Source: Paenibacillus sp. NEAU-GSW1 (lineage in GTDB: Bacteria; Bacillota; Bacilli; Paenibacillales; Paenibacillaceae). Taken from it: 64,000 nucleotides of DNA. The notes below the pieces were generated by a model. That model made no database searches and had not been told where the DNA came from. It saw only the letters and a program-made list of their open reading frames with translations. Where the stretch lies: positions 1 to 64,000 of the forward strand of contig NZ_WOVL01000004.1 in the NCBI RefSeq assembly GCF_009737085.1, given 5' to 3'. Shown here in pieces: positions 1 to 11,440 of this stretch; positions within the stretch are counted from its first letter, which is position 1; every line of letters begins with the position of its first letter. The translations under genes and the position numbers were made by a program.

Positions 1-106
1 CGCTAATCGTCAGGAGTGCAAGCACTCCATCAGATCCGCTCGACTTGCATGTATTAGGCACGCCGCCAGCGTTCGTCCTGAGCCAGGATCAAACTCTCCA
101 TAGAAA
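1..106 (-). rRNA. rrs: 16S ribosomal RNA, 5' end only
   Basis: Read on the minus strand, this stretch contains the universal 16S start (AGAGTTTGATCCTGGCTCAG) followed by the conserved GACGAACGCTGGCGGC block and the V1 region. The gene runs off the left edge of the window, so only about the first 105 nucleotides are present. The V1 hairpin, with its GTGCTTGCAC core, resembles Paenibacillaceae sequences, which is the main taxonomic clue. The exact mature 5' end is estimated from the spacing to AGAGTTTGATC in other bacteria. Confidence 0.96.
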
Positions 107-218
107 GGGTTTTCCGATTGTCCAGCCCAAGGCTGATCGGAAAATCCCGGTCAGAATTTGACTTGCTCATTACTTAACTAGCTATTTAAAACAAGTTTGG
201 ATTTGACGTGATCCATTT

Positions 219-236
219 GTTCAGTTTTCAAAGAAC
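219..236 (-). promoter_or_regulatory. rRNA leader boxA antitermination element
   Basis: On the minus strand the leader contains TTCTTTGAAAACTGAAC, which closely matches the boxA sequence found in Bacillus-type rRNA leaders (TGCTCTTTGAAAACT). It lies between the second rRNA promoter and the 16S gene, as expected for a site that loads NusB/S10 antitermination factors. Confidence 0.7.
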
Positions 237-267
237 TTGCTGTCACAATTTGTCGTGACAAGTTGTT

Positions 268-296
268 ATGTTACCAGCTTCTCTTCATCTTGTCAA
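268..296 (-). promoter_or_regulatory. rRNA operon promoter P2
   Basis: On the minus strand a perfect -35 TTGACA (296-291) is followed after 17 bp by TAACAT (273-268). The position, about 165 bp ahead of the 16S gene and just ahead of boxA, fits the proximal promoter of an rRNA operon. Confidence 0.75.
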
Positions 297-371
297 CCGT
301 TTAATTCACATTCATTTAATTATGTTTGTGATTCATTCGATTTTCGCAATGCCTCAGAAGCGACAAGAAAT

Positions 372-400
372 AATATACCATGATCATTTCTAAAATACAA
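372..400 (-). promoter_or_regulatory. rRNA operon promoter P1
   Basis: On the minus strand TTGTAT (400-395), a 17-bp spacer and TATATT (377-372) form a second promoter about 100 bp upstream of P2, in an AT-rich stretch. Tandem promoters are usual for rRNA operons of Firmicutes. The assignment is by motif only. Confidence 0.55.
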
Positions 401-433
401 ATTGTAATTTCTGACATTACTTTAGAAAACAAA

Positions 434-469
434 AACGCTATTCCGATTACTCATAGCCGGAATAGCGTT
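434..469 (-). terminator. Terminator after ligA
   Basis: The arms AACGCTATTCCG (434-445) and CGGAATAGCGTT (458-469) form a perfect 12-bp stem with a 12-nt loop. On the minus strand it is followed by a T-rich tail. It lies 13 bp after the ligA stop codon and separates ligA from the rRNA promoters. Confidence 0.9.
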
Positions 470-481
470 CTCCTATTTACC

Positions 482-2542
<2,061 letters not shown>

Positions 2543-2562
2543 TCACGATATCAAATAGTAGA

Positions 2563-4920
2563 TTAAACCTTTGTAATCGGCGCAAAGCTTGCTAGCAGCT
2601 TTTTGAGTCCGACAGGCGCCGGGAAGGCGATTTGCAGCTCCATATCGTTGCCCGTACCTTTGACGGACACAACGGTGCCTTCACCCCACTTGCCGTGCGC
2701 GACTTTATCGCCCGCAGCGAATACTTTCGCACCGGCATCGCCTGCTCCGCCAGCGCTCTTAGCCGCTGCCGCTTTCGCCGCTTCAAGCGGCGAACTTACG
2801 CGCACGCCGGCATTGGCTGCGCCGCCGGATGCGCCAAGCGAGCGGCCGCCGGCGCCAGGTGCGCCGAATGTCGGGCGGCTCGCCGCCGCTCCGCCGCCAA
2901 AGCCGCCGCTGCGGCCGCCGCCGAAGCTGCCGCTCGAACGGCCGATTGTGCCTGCTGGCGATACGCCTGTTTTCACGTTATCCGGCACTTCTTGCAGGAA
3001 GCGTGAAGGCGCATTTGAAGCCGTACGGCCAAATAGCGTCCGCATGCGAGCGCAAGTCAGAAACAGCTGCTTTTCCGCCCGTGTAATGCCTACATAAGCA
3101 AGACGGCGCTCTTCCTCGAGCTCTTCGTTATCCATTAATGCCCGGCTATGCGGGAATACAGACTCCTCCATGCCAATAATGAATACGACAGGGAACTCCA
3201 GACCTTTCGCGCTGTGCATCGTCATGAGCACTACTGCGTCCTTATTAGCCGCGTTGCCTTCCTCATCCGCTTTATCCATCGAATCGATATCAGCGATAAG
3301 CGCGAGATCGGTCAGAAAAGCGATGAGCGTTTTATCGTCATTCCGTTTCTCAAAGTCCATCGTCACCGACAGAAACTCGTCGATATTCTCGAGGCGAGCG
3401 GTCGACTCCAGCGTCTTCTCGCGCTGCAGCTCGATCCGGTATTGCGACAGCTCGAGCATTTTTTCCGTCAATTCCGTTACGGACAAATAATCAACCATCT
3501 GCGTCAGATTGTCGATCATATCGCGGAATTCCATCAACAAGCCTTGCGTACGGGCGTTGATGTCCATTCCTTGCATATTGCCGAGCACCGCAAACATCGA
3601 AGTGCCGCTGCGGATCGCTTCCTCTTGGATTTTGCCGATTGTCGTATCGCCGATGCCCCGCTTCGGAACATTGATAATACGCTGCAAGCTAATATCGTCG
3701 TCCGGGTTGGAAATCAAGCGCAAATAAGCGAGCAGGTCTTTAATCTCTTTACGGTCGTAGAACTTGATGCCGCCGACAATTTGATAAGGAATATCCGACT
3801 TGATCAAAATTTCCTCGATTACCCGGGACTGGGCGTTCGTACGGTACAAGATCGCATGCTCATCGTACTTGCGGCCGCCGTTTTTCACATTTTTGCGGAT
3901 TTCGCCGGTTACAAAATAACCTTCATCATGCTCGGAATCAGCTTGATAGACGCTGATCAGATCGCCTGCGCCTTGGTCCGTCCACAGCTTTTTCGGTTTG
4001 CGTCCGGTATTCAGCTTAATAACCGCATTAGCCGCATCCAGAATGTTTGCGGTCGAACGGTAGTTTTGCTCCAGCATAATCGTCCGCGCTTCCGGATAGT
4101 CGCTCTCGAAGTTCAAAATATTCGTAATATCCGCGCCGCGCCAGCGATAGATCGACTGGTCGCTGTCGCCGACAACGCAAATGTTATGATGCTTGTCAGC
4201 CAGCATGCGGCACAGCATGTACTGCGCCCGGTTCGTATCCTGATATTCGTCGACGTGGAGGTACCGGAATTTATTTTGATAGAAATCGAGTACTTCCGGC
4301 ACTTCCTTGAACAATTGAATCGTCGTCATAATCAGATCGTCAAAGTCGAGCGAGTTATTGCTTTTGAGACGTTTCTGATACATCTTATATACTTTAGCGA
4401 CGATATCGGTAAAATAATCGCCAGTCTTCTGCTCATACCGATCCGGCGTCAGCAATTCGTTCTTCGCTCCGCCGATCGCCGCTTGAACCGACTTCGGCTC
4501 GAATTTTTTCGTATCAATGTTCAGTTCCTTCATACAGTTACGAATGACAGACAGCTGATCGGCCGAGTCCAAAATCGAGAAATTCGACGTGTACCCGATC
4601 CGGTCGATATCTTTACGCAAAATACGCACGCACATCGAGTGGAACGTCGACACCCAGATGTCCTGCCCCATCGGTCCGATGAGCGATGCGACCCGCGCCT
4701 GCATTTCCCGCGCCGCTTTATTCGTAAACGTAATAGCAAGAATGCTCCAAGGAGCGACCCGCTTCTTCTCGATTAAATACGCGATGCGGTGCGTCAGCAC
4801 GCGCGTCTTGCCGCTGCCCGCTCCGGCCATAATCAACAGCGGTCCGTCTGTAGCCTGAACGGCCTCCCGTTGCGGAGGGTTTAGCTTTAGCACCGCCTGT
4901 TCGATACTTATCGGATTCAT
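2563..4920 (-). CDS. pcrA: ATP-dependent DNA helicase PcrA (UvrD/Rep family, SF1A)
   Basis: 3'-5' helicase used in nucleotide excision repair, rolling-circle replication and removal of stalled RNA polymerase. Visible helicase motifs include Walker A AGAGSGKT near residue 33, DEYQDTN (motif II), the [10 protein letters not shown] motif III and the late [14 protein letters not shown] and [13 protein letters not shown] blocks. At 785 residues it has a normal core. After it comes a roughly 90-residue linker very rich in Gly, Ala and Ser (about residues 630-720), longer than I would expect, and then the C-terminal Tudor-like domain ([16 protein letters not shown]) that contacts RNA polymerase in the family. 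It sits between pcrB and ligA in a leftward operon. Confidence 0.97.
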   Translation of the reverse strand: MNPISIEQAVLKLNPPQREAVQATDGPLLIMAGAGSGKTRVLTHRIAYLIEKKRVAPWSILAITFTNKAAREMQARVASLIGPMGQDIWVSTFHSMCVRILRKDIDRIGYTSNFSILDSADQLSVIRNCMKELNIDTKKFEPKSVQAAIGGAKNELLTPDRYEQKTGDYFTDIVAKVYKMYQKRLKSNNSLDFDDLIMTTIQLFKEVPEVLDFYQNKFRYLHVDEYQDTNRAQYMLCRMLADKHHNICVVGDSDQSIYRWRGADITNILNFESDYPEARTIMLEQNYRSTANILDAANAVIKLNTGRKPKKLWTDQGAGDLISVYQADSEHDEGYFVTGEIRKNVKNGGRKYDEHAILYRTNAQSRVIEEILIKSDIPYQIVGGIKFYDRKEIKDLLAYLRLISNPDDDISLQRIINVPKRGIGDTTIGKIQEEAIRSGTSMFAVLGNMQGMDINARTQGLLMEFRDMIDNLTQMVDYLSVTELTEKMLELSQYRIELQREKTLESTARLENIDEFLSVTMDFEKRNDDKTLIAFLTDLALIADIDSMDKADEEGNAANKDAVVLMTMHSAKGLEFPVVFIIGMEESVFPHSRALMDNEELEEERRLAYVGITRAEKQLFLTCARMRTLFGRTASNAPSRFLQEVPDNVKTGVSPAGTIGRSSGSFGGGRSGGFGGGAAASRPTFGAPGAGGRSLGASGGAANAGVRVSSPLEAAKAAAAKSAGGAGDAGAKVFAAGDKVAHGKWGEGTVVSVKGTGNDMELQIAFPAPVGLKKLLASFAPITKV

Positions 4921-5080
4921 TATTTATTCACTCCGTTTGTTCGCATTTGTTCGCCTAACTTCAGTGTAGACAACGGCCTGCTGCGTGTCAATTTCCAGCT
5001 GCAAAAAAATAATGGGAGAACCATCGCTAGTCCTCCCTGCTCTTTTTATATCGATCATGATCGTACGCGCAACTCAGCAA

Positions 5081-5803
5081 CTAAGCCAGGCTTCCCTTAA
5101 CCGCCTTCACCGTAGACAGTGCAGCATCCAAATCGCTATACACCACATTGCCAACCACTACCGTATGCGCATAGTGTGCCGCTTGCCGCGCTTTGTCCGC
5201 ATGATCAATGCCGCCGCCGTAAAAAATGCGTGCGCCGCCCTTAGCCGTTTCCCGCGCAGTCTTCAGCATCGCCATATCGCCGAACCGTCCGCTGTACTCG
5301 ATATAGACGACAGGCAGGCGCATGAGCCGGTCCGCCATCATCACGTGAGCGGAAAGCTCTTCTTCGTCAAGCTCCGTATTTGCGCCCGTAATTCGCGCCG
5401 CAGCCGCATCCGCGTTCAAAATAATATAGCCCTGCGCAGCCGTCTCTTCCCACGGAACAAACGAGCCGTATTCCTTAAGCCCTGCTGTCTGTGCGCCGTT
5501 AATCCACTCCGCCCGGTCCGTATTAAGAACGATCGGCACGAAGTAGCCGTCGAATCCGGGCACTGCGCCGTCCATCGTTGACACTTCCAAAGCGCAATCG
5601 ACTTCATAACGGCGGATACGCGCCATTAGGTCGACTGTATTTTCAAAGGTGACGCCTGTAGACCCGCCAACGATGATTGCATCGGTTCCCGACATGCACA
5701 CCGCATCCAGCGCCACATCTGATATTTCCTTGTCGGGATCAAGCTTGAATACGTGCTTCCAGCCCCCGTACCATGATTCCGTTCCGTCCTTCGCCATTCC
5801 CAT
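5081..5803 (-). CDS. pcrB: Heptaprenylglyceryl phosphate synthase PcrB
   Basis: TIM-barrel prenyltransferase that joins sn-glycerol-1-phosphate to heptaprenyl diphosphate, giving an archaeal-type ether lipid precursor in some Bacillales. Recognisable family segments are WKHVFKLDPDK near the N-terminus, the GTDAIIVGGSTGV loop, FDGYFVPIVLNT, VVYIEYSGRFGD and IFYGGGI near the C-terminus. I place the start at an ATG (240 residues) with AGAGAGGT upstream; a TTG nine codons further out (5830) is possible but its Shine-Dalgarno spacing is poor. The neighbourhood with pcrA and ligA matches Bacillus. Confidence 0.93.
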   Translation of the reverse strand: MGMAKDGTESWYGGWKHVFKLDPDKEISDVALDAVCMSGTDAIIVGGSTGVTFENTVDLMARIRRYEVDCALEVSTMDGAVPGFDGYFVPIVLNTDRAEWINGAQTAGLKEYGSFVPWEETAAQGYIILNADAAAARITGANTELDEEELSAHVMMADRLMRLPVVYIEYSGRFGDMAMLKTARETAKGGARIFYGGGIDHADKARQAAHYAHTVVVGNVVYSDLDAALSTVKAVKGSLA

Positions 5804-5879
5804 GTCAAGCGTACCTCTCTTATCCGTCAATTGTCCCTTTCCCCTATGCTAAGACAGGCCGGCGCCGCCTGTCAAACGA

Positions 5880-6731
5880 TTAGGGCCGGCTCTGCCTTTC
5901 CTCTGCACTGCGGATGGATTGAAGATCGTATGGACTCGGATCGGCAATCTTGTTCAAATAAAATAACGCTTTTCCCGGATCGCCCTGATCCTCGAACGTG
6001 ATACCGTGCAAAGCCATCATCGCCAATGCCCGCAGTGCATAGTCGTTGCCGGCACTCTCAGACTCGTAAGCTCGAATCGCCTCCTCATAGCTGCCTTCCA
6101 TGACGAGACGATCCCCCTCTAGCATGCCCTCATCATCCAAACTGAAGAAAGGCTGTACACGGTCGAGCAGCGTATAGTAGCCTCCCGAGCTGCTTAGCAG
6201 TTTACCTTTGGCATCATAAGCTCTGACGCTCCAGATAAAATCGCCTCCAGGATATACCGCCCCTAAAATGCCGGAGTTTCCGATTGTCGTCTTCTGATCG
6301 CCGCCGCCTGACTTACCGTATCCTCGCGGATATTGCCGCAAATCGTCTACGGAATAGGTCGCTGTTGTTCCTTCCCACCGTTCCTGATCGAGAGCGGTTG
6401 AAGAAGAGCCCACAATCTTTCCTTTGCCGTCCCGCATAAAATCGGTGATCGACAGTTGATAGTAACTGGCTCCCGGGTAAGCCTCCCATTCGAATACAAG
6501 TTCGCCGCCCTCGATCAGCTGCTTATTAACCGGAGAGACAACCTTTACTTGCGGCGCGAAGCTGACATCATAAAAGGCGGTATCGCCTTCTTTGATGGTT
6601 GCGTATAGCGATTGCTGCTCTTGTTCGCTTAAGTAATAGCCGTTCACCTGCTCCGGCGTAACGCCGACGCCAATCGAATACTCGCCTTCGCCGCCTCTCA
6701 ACCTGCCGATTATATCGAACTCCGCGCCCAT
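5880..6731 (-). CDS. Uncharacterised protein with beta-sandwich-like middle and TPR-like tail
   Basis: I do not recognise a named family. The 283-residue protein begins abruptly with a beta-rich segment (FDIIGRLRGGEGEYSIGVGV) and has no signal peptide or membrane helix. Residues about 60-200 look like a fibronectin/Ig-type fold (VKVVSPVNKQLIEGGELVFEW, then GASYYQLSI). The last 80 residues are helical and TPR-like (EGSYEEAIRAYESES, GDPGKALFYLNKI). The start ATG has a GAGGTGAGGG site and an in-frame TAG lies a few codons upstream, so the reading frame cannot extend. It could be a conserved cytoplasmic protein or the surviving C-terminal part of a once larger exported protein. It lies 76 bp upstream of the preferred pcrB start and probably shares its transcript. 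Confidence 0.7.
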   Translation of the reverse strand: MGAEFDIIGRLRGGEGEYSIGVGVTPEQVNGYYLSEQEQQSLYATIKEGDTAFYDVSFAPQVKVVSPVNKQLIEGGELVFEWEAYPGASYYQLSITDFMRDGKGKIVGSSSTALDQERWEGTTATYSVDDLRQYPRGYGKSGGGDQKTTIGNSGILGAVYPGGDFIWSVRAYDAKGKLLSSSGGYYTLLDRVQPFFSLDDEGMLEGDRLVMEGSYEEAIRAYESESAGNDYALRALAMMALHGITFEDQGDPGKALFYLNKIADPSPYDLQSIRSAEERQSRP

Positions 6732-6788
6732 CCCCTCACCTCTCTAACATAAAGATGCGGTTATCCGCCGTAAAAGTTGCGTTCATGA

Positions 6789-6827
6789 CAAAAAAAACCG
6801 GAAGCGCCGTTCGGCCGCTCCCGGTTA
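6789..6827 (-). terminator. Terminator after the U32 gene
   Basis: On the minus strand AACCGGGAGCG pairs with CGCTTCCGGTT (one G-T pair) around a short GC-rich loop and is followed by an unbroken run of T. It lies immediately after the stop codon of the U32 peptidase-family gene and ends that transcript before the uncharacterised gene. Confidence 0.88.
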
Positions 6828-6831
6828 TATG

Positions 6832-9351
6832 TTATTTCACCAGCTGTCCGCGTGTAACGCCAAGCTGATTGGTTGCTTTTAACGTTTTCCAAACTTTCGT
6901 GCCGGTAATACGACCGTCCAGCGCATCGCGGTAAAGCGCAAGCACTTCGCGCACCTTCTCCGGCGTCTCTTCAAGAAACTCAACGCGATACGACGGAACG
7001 CCAAGCTCCAGGAAGTTGCGGATGTACTCCGCTCCCGACTGCTCGATGGCGTTGTATACCGTATTGCGGCAGCCCTCGTCTACGCGCACCGGATGGGACA
7101 TGCCGATCCGGTCTTGCAGCGAAGCACGGTGCTCCTCGCACGGACGTCCGCAGTTGGTGAAGTCGGTGCCTTCGCTCATAAATGTGCAGTAGACGCAATG
7201 CTCCGTATGGAACATCGGCAAATGCTGCTGAATGACGATTTCCAGCGCGGAAGTATCGGACTTATCCAGCATGTCGACCATTTGCTGAATGTTTAAGTCA
7301 TAGGATGGCGTAATCAAATCCAATCCGACTTCCTTAAACAATTCAACAGCTTTATGATTAGCCACGTTAAGCGAAAAATCGCCGATCAGCTTTGGAAACG
7401 GCTTATCCGGATTTTCTGTGCGAGCACGCAAATAATAGTACAAAGCGCCTGTATTTCGGATCAGCACCGCGTCCGGCTGCAGTTTCAAAATATTCGCGTG
7501 GTAGCCGTTCTCGCCCGGCATATGAATACGCGGCGTTGCAAGCGCAATCGGCTTGCCTGCTTTTCTAGCCGCTTCGATCGCAGCAGGGAATTGCTTGATG
7601 AATTCGAAATCGGCATAAATCATTTCGACATCGGTCAGCACGGCCGCTTCAACTTGCTCCAAATTGCGGCAAAGCGCAGTTAATTGCGGTTTGGCAACTG
7701 GACCTTTCGGTTTCGAGGCTGCTTGAGCCGGCACATCATCAAGCGGATCGATCATGTTGCGCACATAAATCGGAGGCTTCGGACGCTCGCCTGTCAGCTT
7801 CTCGACTGCCTCGCGGCGCATCCGGTTCAGTTCGCGGATCGGCACGATCAAGTCGCCTTCCAGGGCAACCTCCAATTGATCGAGCTGATACAGCGTTCCT
7901 CCAAGACGGCCAAGCTGATCTTCAAGCAATGCGGCGTCCATAGGCCGTTTTGCCGCTTGCTCCAGCAGCAATTCGGAGACGACTTCGACCGTATTGCCTT
8001 TTTGAACGTCCGTCCAAATGGTGCGAAGCGGCTCGCCGACGACACCCTCAGCTTTCAAATGCAGCGGAAATACGCGGTAAGGCTTCTCTGTTTCATAAGT
8101 CGTGCGCAGCCTTTTATCAAGCGCAGGATCATTCGTTTTCCATACGCGGTCGCCGACATGCACCTTGCGCAGATCGACGTCGTTGCGTCCAGGCACTAGC
8201 TCCAGCAGCGTGCCTTCCTGTGCTTCTCCCTCGATCTTAACGCCTTGACGGCGCAAGTCGTATACGCGGCCGCCCTCTTCCTTTTTCGTCGGGTCGCCGG
8301 CGTCAAACACGATGCCGTCACCGCGTTTGAGCGGAGCATCGAGACGTACGGTAACCGCATCGCGGAGAATACGTTCTACGCGGCCGATATAGACGCCTCG
8401 GCTTTTCGGAAACGTGCCTTCAACGAGCAATTTGTTGTTCGTTCCATCGAGGAAGCCGTGCGTGAAGCCGCGCGAGAAGCTTTGCTGCAGCTCGCGCACT
8501 TCTTCTTTGGACGGAGCCGAACGGTCGCCGTCAAAATAACGGTCGATCGCTTTGCGGTATTTGCTGACGACGTTCGCAACATATTCAGGGCTTTTGAGGC
8601 GGCCTTCAATTTTAAAGGAAGTAACACCCGCTTCAATCAGCTCCGGTACAAGATCAATAGCGGCGAGATCCTTCGGCGACAGCAAATACGCAACATCGCC
8701 CATCGGCTTATGCTCGCCGTCGACCATGAGATCATACGGCAGGCGGCAGGCTTGCGCGCATTCGCCGCGGTTGGCCGAACGTCCGCCCCACATCTCGGAT
8801 GTCAAGCATTGACCGGAGTAAGATACGCACAACGCGCCGTGAACGAACACTTCCATTGGAAGCTTCGCTTGCTCGCCGATTTTGCGAATTTGCTTCAAAT
8901 TGTTCTCGCGTCCAAGAACGACGCGCTCCAGACCAAAAGGCTTCGTAAATTCTACAGCCTCTGGCGACGTGATCGTCATTTGCGTAGAACCGTGAATCGG
9001 GAAATCCGGAGACAGCTCGCGGATCAGCTTAACAAGTCCAAGATCTTGTACAATTACGGCATCTACGCCTGCATTCATGCACATTTCAATTAGAAGCTTC
9101 GCATCTCTTAACTCGTCCTCGAACACGAGAATGTTGAACGTCAGGAAGCCCTGTACACCGTAGCTGTGCAAAAACGCCATAATTTCCGGCAGCTCTTCGC
9201 TGCGGAAGTTGTTAGCACGAGCGCGGGCATTAAACTTTTCAACGCCAAAAAAAATCGCGTCCGCTCCGTTCGCAACCGCGGCGCGCATGCAATCCCAATC
9301 GCCTGCCGGCGCCAACAGCTCGATATCGCCTCGTTGTATATGATTAATCAT
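6832..9351 (-). CDS. Peptidase U32 family protein (RlhA/TrhP-like, RNA hydroxylation type)
   Basis: The U32 signature EVFVHGALCVSYSGQC is present, as is the cysteine-containing GGRSANRGECAQACR block. Although the family is named for a collagenase, characterised relatives (RlhA and TrhP in E. coli) act in 5-hydroxylation of cytidine or uridine in 23S rRNA and tRNA. The 839-residue length, with a long C-terminal half carrying CVYCTF and NCGRPCEEH cysteine motifs, resembles the long RlhA-type architecture more than the short TrhP type. The ATG is chosen because GGAGGAG lies just upstream; an earlier ATG would add 22 residues with no ribosome site. Monocistronic by its own terminator. The precise substrate is not readable from the sequence. 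Confidence 0.88.
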   Translation of the reverse strand: MINHIQRGDIELLAPAGDWDCMRAAVANGADAIFFGVEKFNARARANNFRSEELPEIMAFLHSYGVQGFLTFNILVFEDELRDAKLLIEMCMNAGVDAVIVQDLGLVKLIRELSPDFPIHGSTQMTITSPEAVEFTKPFGLERVVLGRENNLKQIRKIGEQAKLPMEVFVHGALCVSYSGQCLTSEMWGGRSANRGECAQACRLPYDLMVDGEHKPMGDVAYLLSPKDLAAIDLVPELIEAGVTSFKIEGRLKSPEYVANVVSKYRKAIDRYFDGDRSAPSKEEVRELQQSFSRGFTHGFLDGTNNKLLVEGTFPKSRGVYIGRVERILRDAVTVRLDAPLKRGDGIVFDAGDPTKKEEGGRVYDLRRQGVKIEGEAQEGTLLELVPGRNDVDLRKVHVGDRVWKTNDPALDKRLRTTYETEKPYRVFPLHLKAEGVVGEPLRTIWTDVQKGNTVEVVSELLLEQAAKRPMDAALLEDQLGRLGGTLYQLDQLEVALEGDLIVPIRELNRMRREAVEKLTGERPKPPIYVRNMIDPLDDVPAQAASKPKGPVAKPQLTALCRNLEQVEAAVLTDVEMIYADFEFIKQFPAAIEAARKAGKPIALATPRIHMPGENGYHANILKLQPDAVLIRNTGALYYYLRARTENPDKPFPKLIGDFSLNVANHKAVELFKEVGLDLITPSYDLNIQQMVDMLDKSDTSALEIVIQQHLPMFHTEHCVYCTFMSEGTDFTNCGRPCEEHRASLQDRIGMSHPVRVDEGCRNTVYNAIEQSGAEYIRNFLELGVPSYRVEFLEETPEKVREVLALYRDALDGRITGTKVWKTLKATNQLGVTRGQLVK

Positions 9352-9448
9352 TCGAACTCCTCCAATAGTAAATCTGCTATTGCTAGTGTAACAAACCGCC
9401 GCCTCGGATGCTACCACTCAAAACTGGCAACGCTGGACGAATGCGCAG

Positions 9449-9482
9449 AAAAGCCGGCCCCATTAGAGAGAACCGGCTTTTT
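9449..9482 (-). terminator. Terminator after the first stalk-domain gene
   Basis: AAAAGCCGG (9449-9457) and CCGGCTTTTT (9473-9482) form an AT-flanked stem. Read on the minus strand it follows the stop at 9501 and ends in Ts. The A/T-rich ends could also let it work for the opposite direction, but no plus-strand gene precedes it. Confidence 0.8.
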
Positions 9483-9500
9483 AAAGCTAAGAAAACATGG

Positions 9501-11372
9501 CTAGTAAATTTTCAAAGATTGCATAATGTCTTCAAACCGCTTAAGTGTACTTGGCGTTAGGTTGGCGTCACGAGCACTTAAAGTGAAGCCAATTAATTGA
9601 TCATTTTTAAAAATGTAATAAACCATTTTTGTTTCATGTAAGATGGAATCATTTTGTACAAACTTTACCGTACGATTGCCGTCAATCGTAATATTTGATA
9701 CACTTATCAGTTTCTTGCCTTCATCCAGATAGGTTCCTAGTGTAATAGATTCGATAAATTGATTTAAGCTATCCTCCGTAACATACTTCTGTTTGAACCC
9801 TACAATGTAATTATCCTCATCATAACCGTAGAAACCACCTGCTAAAAAATCTGACAAGAAAAAAGGGTGCTGCCAATAGCTCGGAATTTCAAAAGAATAG
9901 TCAACTCGATTTTCGTCTCCTAACTCTATCCTCGTTATTTCCGTTCGATCCACAACATCCTGTGTATCCTTGGTAGCATTTAATGTTTTACCAGTATCCA
10001 AATCCACTGCAGCTATCATCTTCTTATACAGCTCGTCACCATCATTGCCTAACTTTACATCATATCTGTAATTCAGCCTGTATCTGTACATGTCAGTAAA
10101 TAAGTGAATTTCATGCTCCTGCAGCCATGTATTCTGATCGTAAGTGTGCTCATAGGAGAGTACTAGAGCTTTGCCGTCATTCAGCATCATTTCCGACGTT
10201 GTTATATTTCGAATATAATCAGGCAATATATCCTCAGATAAATTTGCTTGTCTGCGCTGCAGCCATTTTTCTGGCGTATCTCCTTCCGGAATCGATGAGT
10301 ATTTCAATTCAATCCGGTTGTTTCCATTCACATAAGAAGGATGATCTTTCCAAGGGTCCCTGAACCAACCCGAAGGGAGCTTTAAGGTCAATCCATAATC
10401 TTTATCGTGAACCGCAATTAGCTCCTCTATCGCTTTCGTAATATCATTCGCATTCTTAGCGGATGCATCAAACGATAGCTTAAAACTGTCAAGCAGAGTT
10501 TTATACGGATTTAATAGGTTTCCTGATTGGCCAGTAACACCAAGCCTCAGTACATAAAGACAATTCCCTGCGACTACTCCTCTATACTCGAACACCTGGT
10601 TTTGATCTTCAGATAGGGTGGTCAGTTTTTGGAATGATAAGCCATCTATTGTAACTGCACTACTATCTGTATAGGATTCATCATCTTCTAAATAACTAAG
10701 CATCATAATTTGGCTGAAAGTAATTGTCGTTATTTCTCGGTCCTCATACCCTGGTATGACCATAACTTTCAAATTGCTATTTTCATTCACCCAATAAACA
10801 AAATCCCCGTTTTCGCTTTGTTCTACAAGCTCATAACCGAGCGGCTCCGCAATCGACCAGCCCCAGTAACTGTCGCCTACCCGATTGCTGCCGACCTGGA
10901 TAGTCCCTGATGCTCGAACCCCTTTAATTACAATTTCGTTCGTCCTCGAGTCTTTCCCGATCGACGCACCGAAAGCTTCAGCAATGACGCGAACCGGAAC
11001 CATCGTCGTATCTTTAACGATTACCGGGGCGACGGCAACAGACTTGTTCGATCCATTTACTTTTACCGTTTTGCTGCCGATCGTAACAATAACCTTCTTC
11101 TCGTTGTAGGTTAGAGAGAGGGTTTTGCTGTCATGCCGCTTCAATGCCGCTCCAAAAGCTTTCGTAATGACGCTGAGCGGAACCATCGTCGTACCGCTGG
11201 CTTCATACGGAGCTTGAACGGTGCTGGTCTCTCCGTTAATCTCGATTGTCGCGCTGCCTGCTGTCAGTCTGATTTCAACCGGTGATCCGGGATCGCTAAC
11301 CGCCAGTGCAGAAGCTGGAATTGCGGTTAACGCAACAATAATGACGAGCCAAATGAACAGTACACGTTTCAA
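9501..11372 (-). CDS. Exported protein with copper-amine-oxidase N-terminal (stalk) domain, paralog A
   Basis: A signal peptide is visible (MKR then a hydrophobic stretch ending near ASALA). Residues about 30-150 form the copper amine oxidase N-terminal domain (PF07833 type), with its two half-repeats (TTMVPLSVITKAFGA and TTMVPVRVIAEAFGA). The remaining ~450 residues contain three similar beta-rich modules that each open with a motif like YG-x-S/T-x-x-x-P-x-x-W (near residues 170, 345 and 490), reminiscent of PsbP/MOG1-like folds. No catalytic copper-oxidase core is present, so it is not an amine oxidase. It is the most diverged of three tandem paralogs. The function is unknown; an extracellular or wall-associated role is inferred. 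Confidence 0.88.
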   Translation of the reverse strand: MKRVLFIWLVIIVALTAIPASALAVSDPGSPVEIRLTAGSATIEINGETSTVQAPYEASGTTMVPLSVITKAFGAALKRHDSKTLSLTYNEKKVIVTIGSKTVKVNGSNKSVAVAPVIVKDTTMVPVRVIAEAFGASIGKDSRTNEIVIKGVRASGTIQVGSNRVGDSYWGWSIAEPLGYELVEQSENGDFVYWVNENSNLKVMVIPGYEDREITTITFSQIMMLSYLEDDESYTDSSAVTIDGLSFQKLTTLSEDQNQVFEYRGVVAGNCLYVLRLGVTGQSGNLLNPYKTLLDSFKLSFDASAKNANDITKAIEELIAVHDKDYGLTLKLPSGWFRDPWKDHPSYVNGNNRIELKYSSIPEGDTPEKWLQRRQANLSEDILPDYIRNITTSEMMLNDGKALVLSYEHTYDQNTWLQEHEIHLFTDMYRYRLNYRYDVKLGNDGDELYKKMIAAVDLDTGKTLNATKDTQDVVDRTEITRIELGDENRVDYSFEIPSYWQHPFFLSDFLAGGFYGYDEDNYIVGFKQKYVTEDSLNQFIESITLGTYLDEGKKLISVSNITIDGNRTVKFVQNDSILHETKMVYYIFKNDQLIGFTLSARDANLTPSTLKRFEDIMQSLKIY

Positions 11373-11399
11373 ATGCGGCGCCTCCTTTTTTTATTGAGA

Positions 11400-11432
11400 A
11401 AAAGCCGATCCCTTCAGCAAGGAACCGGCTTA
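11400..11432 (-). terminator. Terminator/attenuator between stalk-domain paralogs B and A
   Basis: On the minus strand AAGCCGGTTCCTT pairs with AAGGGATCGGCTT and is followed by Ts. It lies between the stop of paralog B (11441) and the start of paralog A (11372). There is almost no room for a separate promoter for paralog A in the 68-bp gap, so A may depend on read-through. Confidence 0.75.
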
Positions 11433-11440
11433 CTAAATTT

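Noticed and set aside
3148-4776. Long plus-strand open frame opposite pcrA
   Set aside because: It lies antisense to a clear gene in a GC-rich context, has no ribosome site and no recognisable domain; similar shadows lie opposite argH, secA and uvrA.
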